Assembly (NCBI GenBank): GCA_022829145.1
Contig: CM040753.1
Location: 2,287,649-2,351,648 of the forward strand
Direction of reading: 5' to 3'
Source: Albula goreensis
Taxonomy: Eukaryota; Chordata; Actinopteri; Albuliformes; Albulidae
DNA length: 64,000 nt
Each line of letters begins with the position of its first letter. Position 1 is the stretch's first letter. Position numbers and translations under genes: made by a program. Under the pieces are notes generated by a model, which worked only from the letters and a program-made list of their open reading frames with translations, had not been told where the DNA came from and searched no databases. Shown in pieces: positions 1 to 13,400 of this stretch.

Positions 1-3000
1 AAATGGGAGAAGAAAAATAATATTTTGGCAATGACTTTTTAAATCCTATGGACCTGGTCCAAGAGCCTTGAGAAATTATGTTAAAAATGGCAAGAAGCCT
101 ATATATGCCTGGGATATTGGGGACTAATGGGCTACTCCAAGATACGTGAATGTGTTCTTCACAAATTTAATAGATAAGCCTGTGCACTTAAACTCTGACA
201 TATGGTCACTGACTGGGAAAATTTCAGTATTTGATTCCCCCACCCCCAAACAAAAGCGCACAACACACATCTTTTAGGTTAGTTATCACATGATCATTGC
301 TTCATTTCCTGCTGGACATCAGAGGGGAAATCCCTGAACCTTCCACAGACTTCCCATGTAAAGAACACAGACCGCAACATCCATACTGTGCAATGCATAT
401 TATAATAGGCACTTAAAAGCAGACATGGGGGTAGCAGGACACTGGATCACAATGCTGGACAGTCCCTTCTCACAATCGCTCAACTCAGTCACAAAGCTAC
501 AGGTAGCATTAGGGCTGTCACAACTGCCATACAATTCTCAACCAACCATTGATTAAAATCCATGTGGTAATATTTCCTTCACGGTCTATCTATAGGGTTT
601 TTTTTTTTTTTTTTTAAACATCCGTAAGCAAAGGCTGCCTGTTAAGAAGTGGTTGCATGTGTATGTTCAATTATTAAAAAAAAAAAAAAAGGAAACAACT
701 AATGCTTCAGGCTATGCATCATAAAATGTTTCTCCCACATATGCTTCCCTCCCCCTTGACGGGGCTTGCAGCTACGCTTTGCACCTACTCGACTGGTCTG
801 AGGGAGAAGGGGGATGGGAACAGACAGGGTGCAGGGAGAGAGAACATAAGAACATGTCATGATGAGAACAGCCCATTCGGCCCAACTCAGCTCACCATTT
901 CAGCTACAGGATATCCAGGACTTTGTCAAGTCAGGCTTTGTACACAGCGAGGGTCTCTGCCTCAACTAGACATTACCAGGCAACCTATTCCATGTGTTGA
1001 TAACCCTTGGCATGAAAATAATATTTCCTTACATCAGTGCAAAATGTATTCTTCACTAATTTCCATTTATGCCCCCTTACTCTACAGACAGACCTTACTC
1101 TAAAAAATGAATGGCAGTTAACCCTATTTAGCCCCTTCATAAACTTAACAACCTCTATTAGACCACCTCTAACTCTTCTTTCGCCAAGTCTAAATAGGTT
1201 AAGTAACTTTAGTACTTTCCTCGTAGCTTTTTTATTTCTTGCCAGAGGGAGGGAAAAGGGTGAGTCCACAAGATGAACGAGCCGTTTGGAGTTAAGCAGT
1301 CGACTAACCATTCTCTTACGATGACAAATGAATGGATGGCAATTCATTTACAATGGAAATGCAACTTGCGATTATCAGTTAACCCGATCTCATAATCCTG
1401 ACACCCTTATATCCCAGACGTCTAGACTGTGCACCACAAAAACCTCATACTAAATATGGGAGAGCGAGGTTTCCATGTTCCTATGACGGGTGGGGCAACC
1501 CTAAGCTGTCAGTCGTCGACCTGTTCAAACAAAACAAAGGTTAGCACCTACCAGGTGAGAGCTCTCTTTTGCTTCTTGTACTTGCTGCACCTGCGGTTCA
1601 GCTACAACCTTTGTGTCCCGGTCAGAAGTCATGAGCTGTCCGAGCCCTGGCTCCTCAGGGAGAAGTCTCCGTCACAGAGAAAGCTGCGAAGGGGAAAAGA
1701 AGATGGACAGCCAGGTGAACACGGGGTCCCAGGCCAAACCCAGACATACACTGCCCAAAATCACTGGGTCTGATACAGAGCTTCTATTGGCTGCTCGTTC
1801 ACCAAACCAACCAATCACAGCTTATAACAACAGAGCATGATCATGTCTTAGCAACACACTGAGTCAGAAGACAATTCATCGGCTTGACTGATGCTTTAGT
1901 TGTGATTAGCTTAGTCGACCTTACTGGGGCAGCAGACCTGCTGTCTGCCACTGGTGGCAAGGTATGTGTGAGACCTGTAAAACACACAGCGAGTTCAGCT
2001 CCTTTTTCACATGCAGGAAGGTCTTTCCAATTGTGGTTGCTCAATTTTACTCATTAAATATTAAGCATTTCAGTTCTTTTTTTTTTTTTTTTTTTAAACA
2101 CCTTGTGTTTTGTGTACCGCACAGTGTCAACACAAACAAACACTCGTAAAAGGCATGTAGAACCAGCAGGCAAAAATATTTCTTTTTTTTTTTCCCTCGA
2201 ATGCCACTCATTTTTAAAGAAGGGACAAACCCCCGAAATGTCACATGGATGTCTGTTTACAGAAACACAAGCCCTGGCTGTGGGGCGCACAAAGGGTGAG
2301 GGCCACATTACTGCCTGCGTTTACGACCTTTCACCTAAATTGTCATGCCCATGGCGAGCCCCAGCTAACATCCCGTTAGCCTCCAAAGTTCATTCACATC
2401 GTTAACAACTGAAGTACACTTAGTTTAGGGATACTTCACCCTTCTATTCATGGTTTACAAATTCATTTTTGCATACTGAAGGTAAGCTATTATGACCTAA
2501 CAATGACATCTCTCTGCAATGTCATTCTGAAGATTTGATTAGCCAATTGAAGAGGCTCCAAAAGGCCTGATTTCAAGATGAACTGGAAGTCAATGGACAG
2601 AGGAGCTACGGTTAAGGATTCCGTTCGACAATCTCCTCTAAATACCAAAATGTAGTAACAACAAACAACAGCGTTTGTGATCATGTGCGCGTGTCCATGC
2701 ATGCAACTGATTGGTTCACAGTCCATACCCCCCTTATCTCCAGGGCCCAGACTGGCTGGTGATGGTAAAGAAACCACAAAAATCTGCAGATGCTGCAGCC
2801 TTCCGGGGCTGGAGTTTGACACAGAGGAAACCCACTCAAAACCAGCCTCAGGGGTCCCCATCATTCATCCAAACAGGTCATATGAAGCTTTGATCACTCT
2901 GAGGAAAGATGCCGGACGCGCATGCTGACCGTCGCAGCGCCTGGCCAAAAAGGGATGTATGAGGACCCCTAGCATTAGCAGCTGGGGCTCCGCACCACAG

Positions 3001-5400
3001 AGTTATGAGCTCGTCTGCTCAACGGGGCTCTACCCCCCGCGTCTCGATGGCAGGTGCCAAACCTAAACCTCCGCTGATTCACTTTCATATAAAAGGACAC
3101 CGCAAGCCACAACAGCGGCCTGGCTAACATGCAAGTAATAAGATACAGGCACAGCTAATTCTATTCCTCAAACAATAAAGGAGATAAAGATGGACACTGT
3201 GTACAACCAAGAGCATAAACCTTTTTTTATTCAACAGGGATAGGGAACCCTGCTTCTACAGAGCCACTGGGTGCACAGGTTTTTTTGGGTCTAACCCAGC
3301 ACCTCATTCAGCTAACATACAGCTCATCAGTGCCCTTATTTGAAATAGGTTCGTTAAGCACTGTGTTGGATGAGAGAACTGTACCCTACTCCAGCGATAG
3401 CGTAAGGAAGGCTAACTGAGATTCAGTCTTTTGCATGAACTTTGTGGCTAGTTTAAAATAAAAAAAAACAAAATAAACTTTTTTTTTAATACAAAACATC
3501 GTGGGTTTTTTTTTTTTTTAAAATTGTTTTTAGAGGTTCCTGCCTTTTCACAACGTCTTTCATTTGCGAGGGGTGGAGGAAATCCTGTGAAATCCTTACG
3601 TTACAGACCTCAGGGCACAGGCTGCCCTCCAATCCCTGCCCTTAATTATTTAATCCCACCAATCATCACGGGATGACGCGTCACACTTCTGATAACACGG
3701 CGGGGGGGTATCCAGGGAACTGCGTTCCAGCCCTCTGCAACTATGTAAACAGCAGTGAACTACAGTAACTGTGTAAGCCAAATGCACACAGTAGAAAAGC
3801 CTAAATTGGGCCATGTAAAACAGGGGAATTGTGGGAATTAAAACAAGACAGGGCTGACCAGACTAAACAAGAACAGAGGGGATATGGACATTGCCAAATA
3901 GCAGGGGCAAGATGAAGGTCATTGCCTGGTTTGTTTTTTCCACTCGGAGAAAGAAGAAACAAATGCCAAAGGCAATGTTTCCTTCTCTTCTTCTGCACAT
4001 CTCTGGATTTGTTTTCTCATGAACACTGATGGACCAGAGGTTCCATGTATCCCAAACAAGTTGACGTTAACCTCAACTGCAAACTTGTATGGCTCTGTAA
4101 GAAGATAGTCCTGTCACTAGATTTGCTCAACTCCCCATAAACTGTGACTCTGCCCCACCATAGCAAAACATTCTTCCTGGTTCAATCTAAATGCTGACAG
4201 AACTTCAAATCTCCACCCATGGAGGATAAATAAGCCTCACTATGACAGATGCCAATTTAAAATAAATCCTGCAGAAGAAAACGAGTCAGAGAACTACATT
4301 GTTGTAACAGGTTCAAACACTTTCCTCTTGCCAGCGATGGAAGCATGTCACACTAAATTACGGTGTTATGCACAATAACTCACTGAAAACAAAGCAAAAA
4401 CTCTAATTATGTAATCAAAATAAACGGCGATTCAAAAACTGTTTATTTTTCAAAGTGTTTTCCGAAATGAAATCAAAAGCAATACAATGTGATGATTGTG
4501 TGGTTTCAACACAATCAGAAAACCGAAACTATTGTAAGAGCACTTTAGATTACATTTGGCATACAAACTGGATCCAAGATCCAAATACAGCAGTCTTGTG
4601 GATGGTGAAAATTTCACAGTCACTTGAAACATCAGGACTCAATTCTGTCTTCAGTTAGTGGAGATGTACGGCAAGTTATTCAGCAAAGGGGTCTCAGGGT
4701 GACGACAGCTTGCAGGCATTGTATCTAAACACCAGTTTGACCGCTTTATGGTATGGTGTACTGTGGTTTAGTGTACTGTGGTTTTATCATTACTGTCACC
4801 TACAAACTTTTAACACAATTCAAAGTACAAAACAAACACCACAACCTGCAAAAGGTATGGTCTAATTTTAGCCCTGCAGTCATGTTCACACCTGAGCATA
4901 CATTTCACAGACTAATTACTGGAAAGTCCAAAACTGGGTGTGAAAAATGACAGGTGTATCGACACCTGGCCAAGATTTTTTTTTTTTTTTTTAACACAGC
5001 CGATGGGTACGGTATAAAGCTGAGGTGAAAGAAATAACAAAAACATGTATATCCCTTTAACAGCAGACATTAGTTAAGCACTCACATTACGTTCACTTAC
5101 TTCTTCCTTTAAGTTCATTTATCATCATCATAACATTCATTTTAGCCTCCATCAATCTCATGGAGAATCGGCTTGCAGTATCGAAGATATCGCTGATAAC
5201 TGACTAGGTTATATTACAGACACATGTTGGCCCATGCAAAAACATGTCCGGCAGTGGACACTGAGTCTTCTGTATCGCTTTCCAAATCCAGTGCCCACAG
5301 GTAAAAACAAAGATGACAGTGTTACTGATGTAAATGAAAAGGACAACCCCACCCCACCCCCCCCAATCTCAAAATAACCCGTTCTGAGTGGATGAGACGT
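1..5400. other. Non-coding sequence, no recognisable gene
   Basis: No open frame here resembles a known protein or shows a splice-consistent exon chain on either strand. The stretch is AT-rich with scattered poly-T/poly-A runs (for example near 600, 2078, 3505 and 4977) and one degenerate dispersed repeat (843-1420). It could be intergenic, an intron, or a long 3' untranslated region of a gene to the left; the sequence alone does not decide. Confidence 0.5.
843..1420 (-). repeat. Degenerate dispersed repeat (AACATAAGAAC-type)
   Basis: The block begins with AACATAAGAACATGTCATGA and runs through CCCATTCGGCCCA, text I associate with a common interspersed repeat of fish and other vertebrates. 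Its first about 40 bases reappear in reverse complement at about 41179-41216, which shows within the window that it is repetitive. No coding potential is evident. The right boundary is approximate, and family assignment is from memory rather than a search. Confidence 0.5.
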
Positions 5401-6349
5401 CCTTTTCAAAGCTCTTAGTATTTGGCCGTGCTGAGCGACAGATTAAGTTAGGGAGGTCCCACCTAGCGACTAAAATCACATTAGAGAAACAGGGTGGGTG
5501 AGAACGGCGTTGCTCAATTAACCTTGGCTAACTCGCAACACTGTGCGGGACAGCTTGTTTCAGTCAGCTTTGCTCATCTGCGGTCTGCCCGGATACCTGT
5601 GCTCCATCAGAACTTACCTCCCACCGTTTCATCTACTCTTGATGTAACTCGTTATGACAGATGAAAGTAAAAAAAAAAATATATATATAGTCGTTCATGA
5701 CAAGGGATAATTAAATTATCGAAGCGACTGTTTATTCAGCGAGATAACAACTACAATCCCAACAATTTGCAAGGGTACCACTTTAAATAACTAGATAGTT
5801 AACGTTAGGTATCTTTATTTCCTGTAGTGAGTCGTGCCATGTAACATTAGCTACCTTGCTAACTACCACATTTATCTGACAGCATCCACAACAATTTGTT
5901 TCACTTTATCATGCTGTGCGGAGGCGGTCCCTGTGACAAACAGCAAGTTAAAGCGGGGTCGATAAAAACACGTTGGCTACGTTGCATTGCTCAATATTTC
6001 ACGTTTCAACTGCCAAGAATACATTGCTAGCTAGCCAGCTAACGTTATAAATCGCTACCAGAGGATTATCGTCCACTAACAAGGCAAGCTATTTACAAAC
6101 AGCGTAGATCTGGCTAATGTTAGAAGGGTAGGATTGTGTATTCACATACTAGCAAGTTCAGGCTAACATGGGTATGCCGGAGTTCTTCAACTAAAATACA
6201 CCAACACCAGTTAGCTACCCAAACTTCACCTAGCTATGCGCAGATTTTCCATAGTTATACAGGAGAGAGCAAACTAAGTTTAAAAGGAATGTCCGAAAAC
6301 TAGCCAGCTAACGTTAACCTACCTCGCTTGCCTGAATAACAGCCCACCT

Positions 6350-7850
6350 AAGGTAGCTAACATTAGCTAGCAAGTAGCAGCATCCTGGAAGATGGCGACC
6401 TCCGTGATTTTGATCCCCAACCCCCCTTTCCCATCCATACTGTACCGAATGCATGCGAATATAAACAGGCCTTAATGTTGGCTAGTTTCCTGCACTCCTA
6501 ACCGCTGGGCAAGCGTGCACCATGGCCGTACACTAAGTGTGGTGCATGTTTTGCTCGTTGCAATCTGTATTTTGCTGTGAGGCAGATAAGTGGCAGACTA
6601 CTGATATGTTATCCACCTAACGGGCTGTGTAAACGTTAGCTGGGTACAAGCAAAAGGAGCAGGCTTACTAACGAAATTGCAAGAAAGTCCGAAGCAAGGT
6701 GAGATTTATCCACCGGTTGTATGCTTTTCATACTCCCACAACCTCGCTGGAAGCACTCAGTTTTAATTTTGAATACAGAAACAGAGCATATAGTTGTGCC
6801 AGTGTGCAAAACACCGAGTTGCTCTATACTGCACGTTTGACGACAGCCAACAAAACTGCGTGCAGTCCTCCAGCAGTCGCCCATTTGTGCGGGATTGTTG
6901 CAGAAACCTTTCCTAACGTTACGGGGGCTTGAGCAGGTGTCAGCCACGCCATCAGGTGCTAGGAGGGGTTTTTGGGATGCGTTTTCGGCGCTCACCAAAC
7001 ACGTTCGCTTGGTAACTGATGCTGTAGTTGGCACTACTGACGTTAGCTAGTAAGCTATGCTGATAAATCACCCTGCTTAGTGCTGCTAAGCCGTTTGGGC
7101 AGGTCGAATAATGGGAAATATGATTTGTGGTCAATTGGCTGGCTTGGGTTCCCTGTAAAACATGACAGGCTAGCAGATAAACAGTTGCCACTGGTGAAAT
7201 AAAATGCATCTGGACACTCACCTGTCGACTCTTACCGCACAGCGTTATAGTGACTGTGTGGGCCGCGTCGCTTCCAGACTGCTCTCCAAATCAGATGGCT
7301 AGGCTAACGTTACCAGTTTATTTTAGTATCGTAGTAGTGATCTTGCGAGCAACATAAAGAAACAGAAACGAAATATCCAACTCCAGAAAATGTCCCGTTA
7401 TTAAACAGACCAAATATTTCAGATCAACGACAATTCAAATGTTAAGTTTAAACTTATTTCTCCTGGGGATAAAACAAAAATAGCCTTGGCTCGTTAGCTG
7501 GCTAGCTGAGTCGCTAGCCGATAGCTAGCAGCGGTGTTATTCTTCGAATTCGCGAACTGCCCGTCGCATACAGCAGGGAAGCGGAAAACGTGGAGGGTCC
7601 AACTCCAGTCTCTTCTGCAGTTTCTGGATCTCGTACTTTGACTAGTACCAGGGAAGAGGGGGGAAACAGGAGCTCATTCAGAGTGCACCGACCATCACCG
7701 TACACACTCGCACCGAGGAATCCAGGAACTCCCGCCTCCCAAAACAGCAGGCAGCCTTCTCGGTTGGTCGAAGCGCTGAGTCTGGATCTCCACTCGTGAT
7801 GGAAGGCGTGGGTGTAGATTGGTTGTCGTCTATGGGGAATTCATATGTCG
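6350..7850. promoter_or_regulatory. Promoter-like region of an unidentified gene
   Basis: CpG dinucleotides are denser here than on either side. A YY1-like GAAGATGGCGACC sits at about 6390, the type of element found at housekeeping transcription starts. The stretch is also crowded with AACGTTA and GCTAGC palindromes. No coding exon could be recognised: on the minus strand near 7590-7640 a pyrimidine-rich stretch ends in TACTAG, followed by a short open frame, but it matches nothing I know. Treat this as a candidate promoter or 5' untranslated exon region. Confidence 0.3.
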
Positions 7851-7859
7851 CTGTGACGA

Positions 7860-10060
7860 TGCAACCGATTTCCCCACGTAAAGAAACTTTGCCACACTAT
7901 TTTCCATATTAAGATAACCGATGGCGATCAGTGTCGTGAATTGTTTTCTTTAAATTATAACGTTTTCTACGCAAGTCGTCATAGTAATCATTATTATCAT
8001 TCAAAATATTGAGCGGCCAACGAGACATTGATTTAGTAAAAGTAGCAGTCTTGTATTTTGCCCACTTTTTAGAAACGTGACTTGAGGGAGTGGGTAAAGA
8101 CTTTTCTGGGTTTTTTCAAAGCATATATTTTTTTAGATTTGAAAATAAAATGTATAAATCATGAATTTAACAGATTGCTGTTAACAGTGGGATTTTCGGG
8201 GTGAAATTTTTTCTTGGTTTATCGGAGCAATTTAATTTCACCAACGAAAACAGTCAAGTCAAATGAAGACAATAACTACTTTTAGTTTACTCCTACCATA
8301 AAAAGAAAAAAAAAATCTCGTTGGCTTGAGTCAAAATAAATCTTTTACTAATGTGCATCCGACTTGTGGTGGATATCTCCTTACCGTGCAGAGTTTGAGG
8401 ATAACACATTTGACAGTTTAAGATATTAACGTTTACGCAGCTGGCGGCTTTACATGGAGGATAATCTGCTTTTTTGAGATAAACATTGCCGGCTGTTATG
8501 CTATCCAGCAATTCTGACTCACACGATTAGCCAAATCCATATGATACGGACATATGATTTAAGAGCCGGAGTAATACATTTTAATCACCTGAATGCATGT
8601 TTGCCAAACATAGCAACCGTTAGCGCCTATCATGGGTGGCTATGAACCAGAAGGTACCTACCGGTCTTACGTCCTGTTTCTATTGCGATTACCTACAGAT
8701 AATTGCACCTGTTGCTATTCTCTTAATTCAAGTTCATTTCAACAATGCCCACTTTTGGTTTTTTAAAGTATTACTATTACACAGGTCTGGAGAGTAGTGA
8801 TGGGGAAAGTCAGATTTCACTGAATAAAAATGTGGTTATCCCGTAGTATTACAACTAACCGGTTTGGACCAATGATTGTGCTTGATTGTGGAAAGAGAAA
8901 CATTTCCGATTGGCTAAAACAAGTCGATTACTCACAGGTGACTGTAGCTCCACCCATAAAAATATTAATAAAACCTTATTCTATTCCTAAAGGAAAGCAG
9001 GGAGACGCTGGTTTCACAGACCCTTACATTAGCAGTTGAGGACTTGTCTTGGCAAGTGCAAGATGATTGCACCAGTCATGTTTTAGCAAAGGCCAAGGTA
9101 TTTTTTTTTTCCCTATAAAGCCTTCACAAGGAGGATATAAGCATGGGACAGAAAACACCATTAGTATCAGTGTGTCATGTTTCCAGCAAGAAATTGCAAC
9201 TGCCTAAACCTCCATGTTTGCTTACTAATCCATTATAATTACATGTGCATAAGTACCACTGCAAGATTAATAATCAAACTACTCATAAATAATATCTCAA
9301 ACAGAAGCTAGAGGCGTCATGGGCAAAGTCAGCACTGCAAGACACAGTTATAATTTCACAAAAAGCCCATTCACATTTATAACTCAAATGAAAATATTTA
9401 GATGAAAAAAAACCAAACAGGCCTATTAAGTTGCAGCTGCTGAGCTGCTTTCCTGCTCTGAGATGGAATGACTGCTTCTTATGCATTTAGATAAATGATG
9501 AAACCTAACTTCAGATGTGCTTTCTCTATCCCAGATTCACCATGTGATAGGGAGTTCTGTGGTCTTTCAAGTGCACATCCTTCTCTCCATGACTGTTGTA
9601 ACAACAACAGATTCACGCACCACCTGAAATATGTTATTCAAACTGAATCCAGCAGAATGTAGCCTCTCCAACAGGCATTCACAGTCTTCAGACAGTACTT
9701 GGTGTTATGTATTTTAATATGCATTACTGTGGGGGGAAACAGTCCATGGTTATTTACCAAAGAAATGGATTCTTTAAATAACAAAAATGACATTCTTGGC
9801 TGACCACATACACCTGTTAAACCCACCTACACGTGTGCTGTAAGGCCTTCAGGAAAACATCAGAGGGAAACAAACACTGGATTACAAAACGATCGGGAGG
9901 CATGAAGCAGCATGTGACAGGACCTGGACAATGTCTCAACTTCCAGAATTACTGTTGTTTTTTCTATTTGTGCAATCTCCAAAATAATTCCACACTTTTA
10001 TAGAGTCGCACACCTACATGTATTGCGATTATGCAATAACTTGCTAACCATGTGCAACTA
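7860..10060. other. Intergenic sequence, nothing recognised
   Basis: AT-rich sequence without a plausible exon, RNA gene or clear repeat. It lies between the promoter-like region and the probable 3' end of gtpbp4. Confidence 0.5.
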
Positions 10061-10081
10061 TTCAGTTTTAAGTTTCAATTT

Positions 10082-10087
10082 TAATTT
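10082..10087 (-). terminator. gtpbp4: Candidate poly(A) signal of gtpbp4
   Basis: ATTAAA on the minus strand, about 350 bases after the gtpbp4 stop codon at 10440. It is the nearest strong poly(A)-signal variant I found, which would give a 3' untranslated region of roughly 0.4 kb. No transcript evidence is available. Confidence 0.3.
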
Positions 10088-10439
10088 ATAAACAGACTGC
10101 CAATGAACTCAGTCTGAAGAGAGAGATAAAGGTACTGCGGTGACAGATGTAAGAGAGGACGAATCTTTTCCGTTTCTAACCATCTTTGCAACATTTTTGC
10201 CAAGATAGACACATGTTCCTCCTTGTTAAAGTAGCCAATGTTCTGTTTTCTGCAACAGTAATGGAGATTCCATTTTGACAGTGAGAGAAATGGGGGAGGG
10301 GAAGAAAAAAGATGAAAAGAGAAAAGATGGTGTTTAAAAATCGTCCAGCAGAGCCAGTTGAAGAATTTAGCCCTGTTAGGCACCCCTTGGCCTGTGGGCG
10401 GACCCAGAAAGTCTGACATCACTTCCTCTCTGCTTAAGA

Positions 10440-13400
10440 TTATCTGCGGTCTGTGGTACCAGACTTCCTTTTGCCAGCCAGGAGGTGTTTGGGCTTGAGG
10501 TCAAAGACATGTCTGTCCGCCTCGCCTTTCTTGCCCATCCGGTTCATGCCCTTCTGCGAGTTCTTCATCATCGTTTTGACCTTCCTCATCATCTGAAGGT
10601 GAGAAGAGGAGGAGAGTTCTTGAGTCAGCGCAATCATTGTGCAATCTCACATGCCACCTACGATATCATCCACCTACTCCGTCATCATAGTGTCTTAAGT
10701 ATGGTCCATTTCTGGCAGCACACACATACAAATTAGCGATTTTAAAATGCACAAACACTATGCACGATAGAATGCAGGAACTGCCTCTCCTTCAAATTCA
10801 CATTGAAAAGCACCATACTTCTCAGCGTGCACCGAAAACCTCACGCTTAAAACAGAAACTGAGAACTCAGCGGTGCATCGGTGCAGTTACATTTTCCACC
10901 CCTTCAGTCCAGATTTAAATGAGATCCACAGCTCCAGAGCGAGGCAGTGGAAATAACCAGTCAGTGCGCTTCAGGCCGCAGCACACTAAAGGAGCAGATC
11001 GGTGCAGAGGCAGGTCCTAAGCAAATGCATGCGTGGGGGGAGGGGGCATTAGCGTACTTTTGCGTCACGGATGCCGGAAGCATCCCTGGGGGGTCGGGAG
11101 GCACTCTGGCTGCGGGTCCGAGACGTGGGGGCCTGGGACGCCTCCCGCTTGCGCTTCCTGGTTACGCTCCGGGACCGGCGGGCCTGTGCTGCGTAGTGAC
11201 TCTGAAATGAAGGAGTTCCATTCGGTTTAGCTTCGTACGCTGGTTTGTTCAACAGACACGATACACAGCATGTTAGCTAACGGGCTAATTTACATCTGCA
11301 CGTCCTGGGGATGGAGTGGAAGGTGCTGAAAGTGATTGCGTAGCCAATCAGTGAATTAGATTATGATTAAGTGACCTGATGTAGAATGCCAGTTTTCGGG
11401 GGAATTTGAACAGAGCTTTTGCCCGGCTCTTTTGAAAAGCACCCTGGGATCTTAAATGCCCGCTATAAGCCAGGATCATGGAAAAGAGGATGAGCAAAAA
11501 AAAAAAAAAAAAAAAAATGAAAGCATTGGTCATGACCTTAAACCCCAAAAGACCAATCACATCAACACTGTACAGGACACTGTACTGTAAGTGTCACAGA
11601 CTGTCAATAAAGCATTACAAAAATGGACTTAACATCAAAGAAAAGAAATCGGAATCAGCCCCATTCCACACCTCAACTCCAGAGTATAATGCAGATTTTC
11701 TTCAACGATCAGCTTCTTAGGGCATAATTTACAGTCAACGTGGAAGTAGGAGATTATCAAAATCACAAAAAATTACACATATAATCAAACAGGGTAAAGC
11801 AAGCACCCTTCACAAGGGTTTGCATTTCCAAGGATTTAAGTCGTTGCAGGACTTTAAATAGATGAGCAAACTCAGCACACCCAGACGCTCTGAGAAACTC
11901 ACATCATTCTTGTCATCCATATCCAGCCCAAGATCACTCATCTCCTTCTCCAGGGTCTTCCTCTCAACCTGCAAGACCAGAACCATCGTCATTTCACACA
12001 TTCCCCGCTGTTCCCAAAATTTAACTCGCATGCGTCATCAAATCATAATGATCGTCACATCGATTTTACATGGGGTATACATCCTCCTTAGAGTATATTT
12101 GATATAGGACCATTTAAAGACATATTTAACATGCATTATTTAAACTATACAGTAGAACTTCATATGTCAGGAACAAAGGTTGATTTGTAGCTATGGAAGT
12201 ACTGTAACTTTGAAAGTGATGTCAGTTTAAAGAATTTCAAACCCTTCATTGACTGAGACAGTTATTTACATACTTGTTGCCTGCTCTCCCAAAATTTCCA
12301 AACATGGTACTTATTCTGTGGTTAGCAACAATCAACCCAAAAGATCAGGAGTTGCTGTCAATGAACCAGCACGCATCTTAACTAATGAAAGAACTGGGTA
12401 ACTGTCAGTGTGCCAATTTGGTCACAAAGCAACTACCAATTATACTGTAAATCCAAAAATATTAAAACCCACCATGAAATTTCAAGTAAAATTTGACCAG
12501 AATGGAAACACATTTTTAAACTGATTTCAAAACATCAGGAACAACCAAACAGCCATAGCAGAAGTGTGGAAGGTTTACACTCGGCATGTTGCTGAGTTAG
12601 CCTCTGATTGGCCGTACCTTTTTGGCGGTTCGGGGCATCCTGGGTCCCTGCACATCCTTCTCTCTGGACGCGATGACCTTCAGCTGCTTCTTCTCGCGGA
12701 TTTGCTTGGCCAGCTGCCGGATCTCCTGCATCTCCTCGTCCTCGCTCTCCTCGTCCGAGTCGTACTCTCCAGCCCTCTCCTTGAGATCCTCCTCCTTCTC
12801 CAGGTCCTCCAGTTTCTGCGTCAGTCACAAGGTGGCGACATTAGGGACTCAAACAGACAACACCAAGGAAGATCCCTTTCTGAAACACCATACCCCAACA
12901 CCTTCTATATCCCAAACCCCAGCACTTAAAGCAATTCAATTCCACAATCCCATCAGCACACCCTTCCAACCCCAAACCCTTTGACTACATGAGTTCACCT
13001 CCCACTCACCCTCATGATTTCAGGGTCAATGTAATCAGCAATGTTGTGGCCTTCCCAGATTTCAGGAATCTTGTCATCCTTCTCCTCCACATTCATCAAG
13101 TCCCAGTATTCTGGAAAAACGGGAGATTTTGGAAACGGGAAGTCAAACCTTCGGTCTTTGAGGAGAGCAGGTCTAATGGAGTGCAAAATTTGTTGCCTCA
13201 TATGGAGGTAAGCCTCTGCAGCTTCAGTTATGCAGGAATAATACTTACTGTGGAGGTCAAGGACATAGTCATCACCAAGCTCCATCTCAGGTCTTTCTCC
13301 TGAGAGATAAAACGAAAGAGAGCAAGTTATGCACTTTATCCAACCACCTGATTTAACAGCTTGTGCAACTTCTATGGACTCTTTTCAACTCGTTCCAATT

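Noticed and set aside
6394..6476. ATGGCGACC... 27-codon frame with good context
   Set aside because: Short, no family match; the ATGGCG is better explained as a YY1-type element.
7514..7705. 63-codon minus-strand frame in the promoter-like region
   Set aside because: It lacks a true ATG at its start (GTG) and resembles no known protein; kept only as part of the promoter-like region.
8830..9039. 69-codon plus frame
   Set aside because: No homologue recognised, no splice context, AT-rich surroundings.
12029..12045. Box C-like TGATGA in a gtpbp4 intron (possible snoRNA)
   Set aside because: No box D or terminal stem at suitable distance before the next exon.
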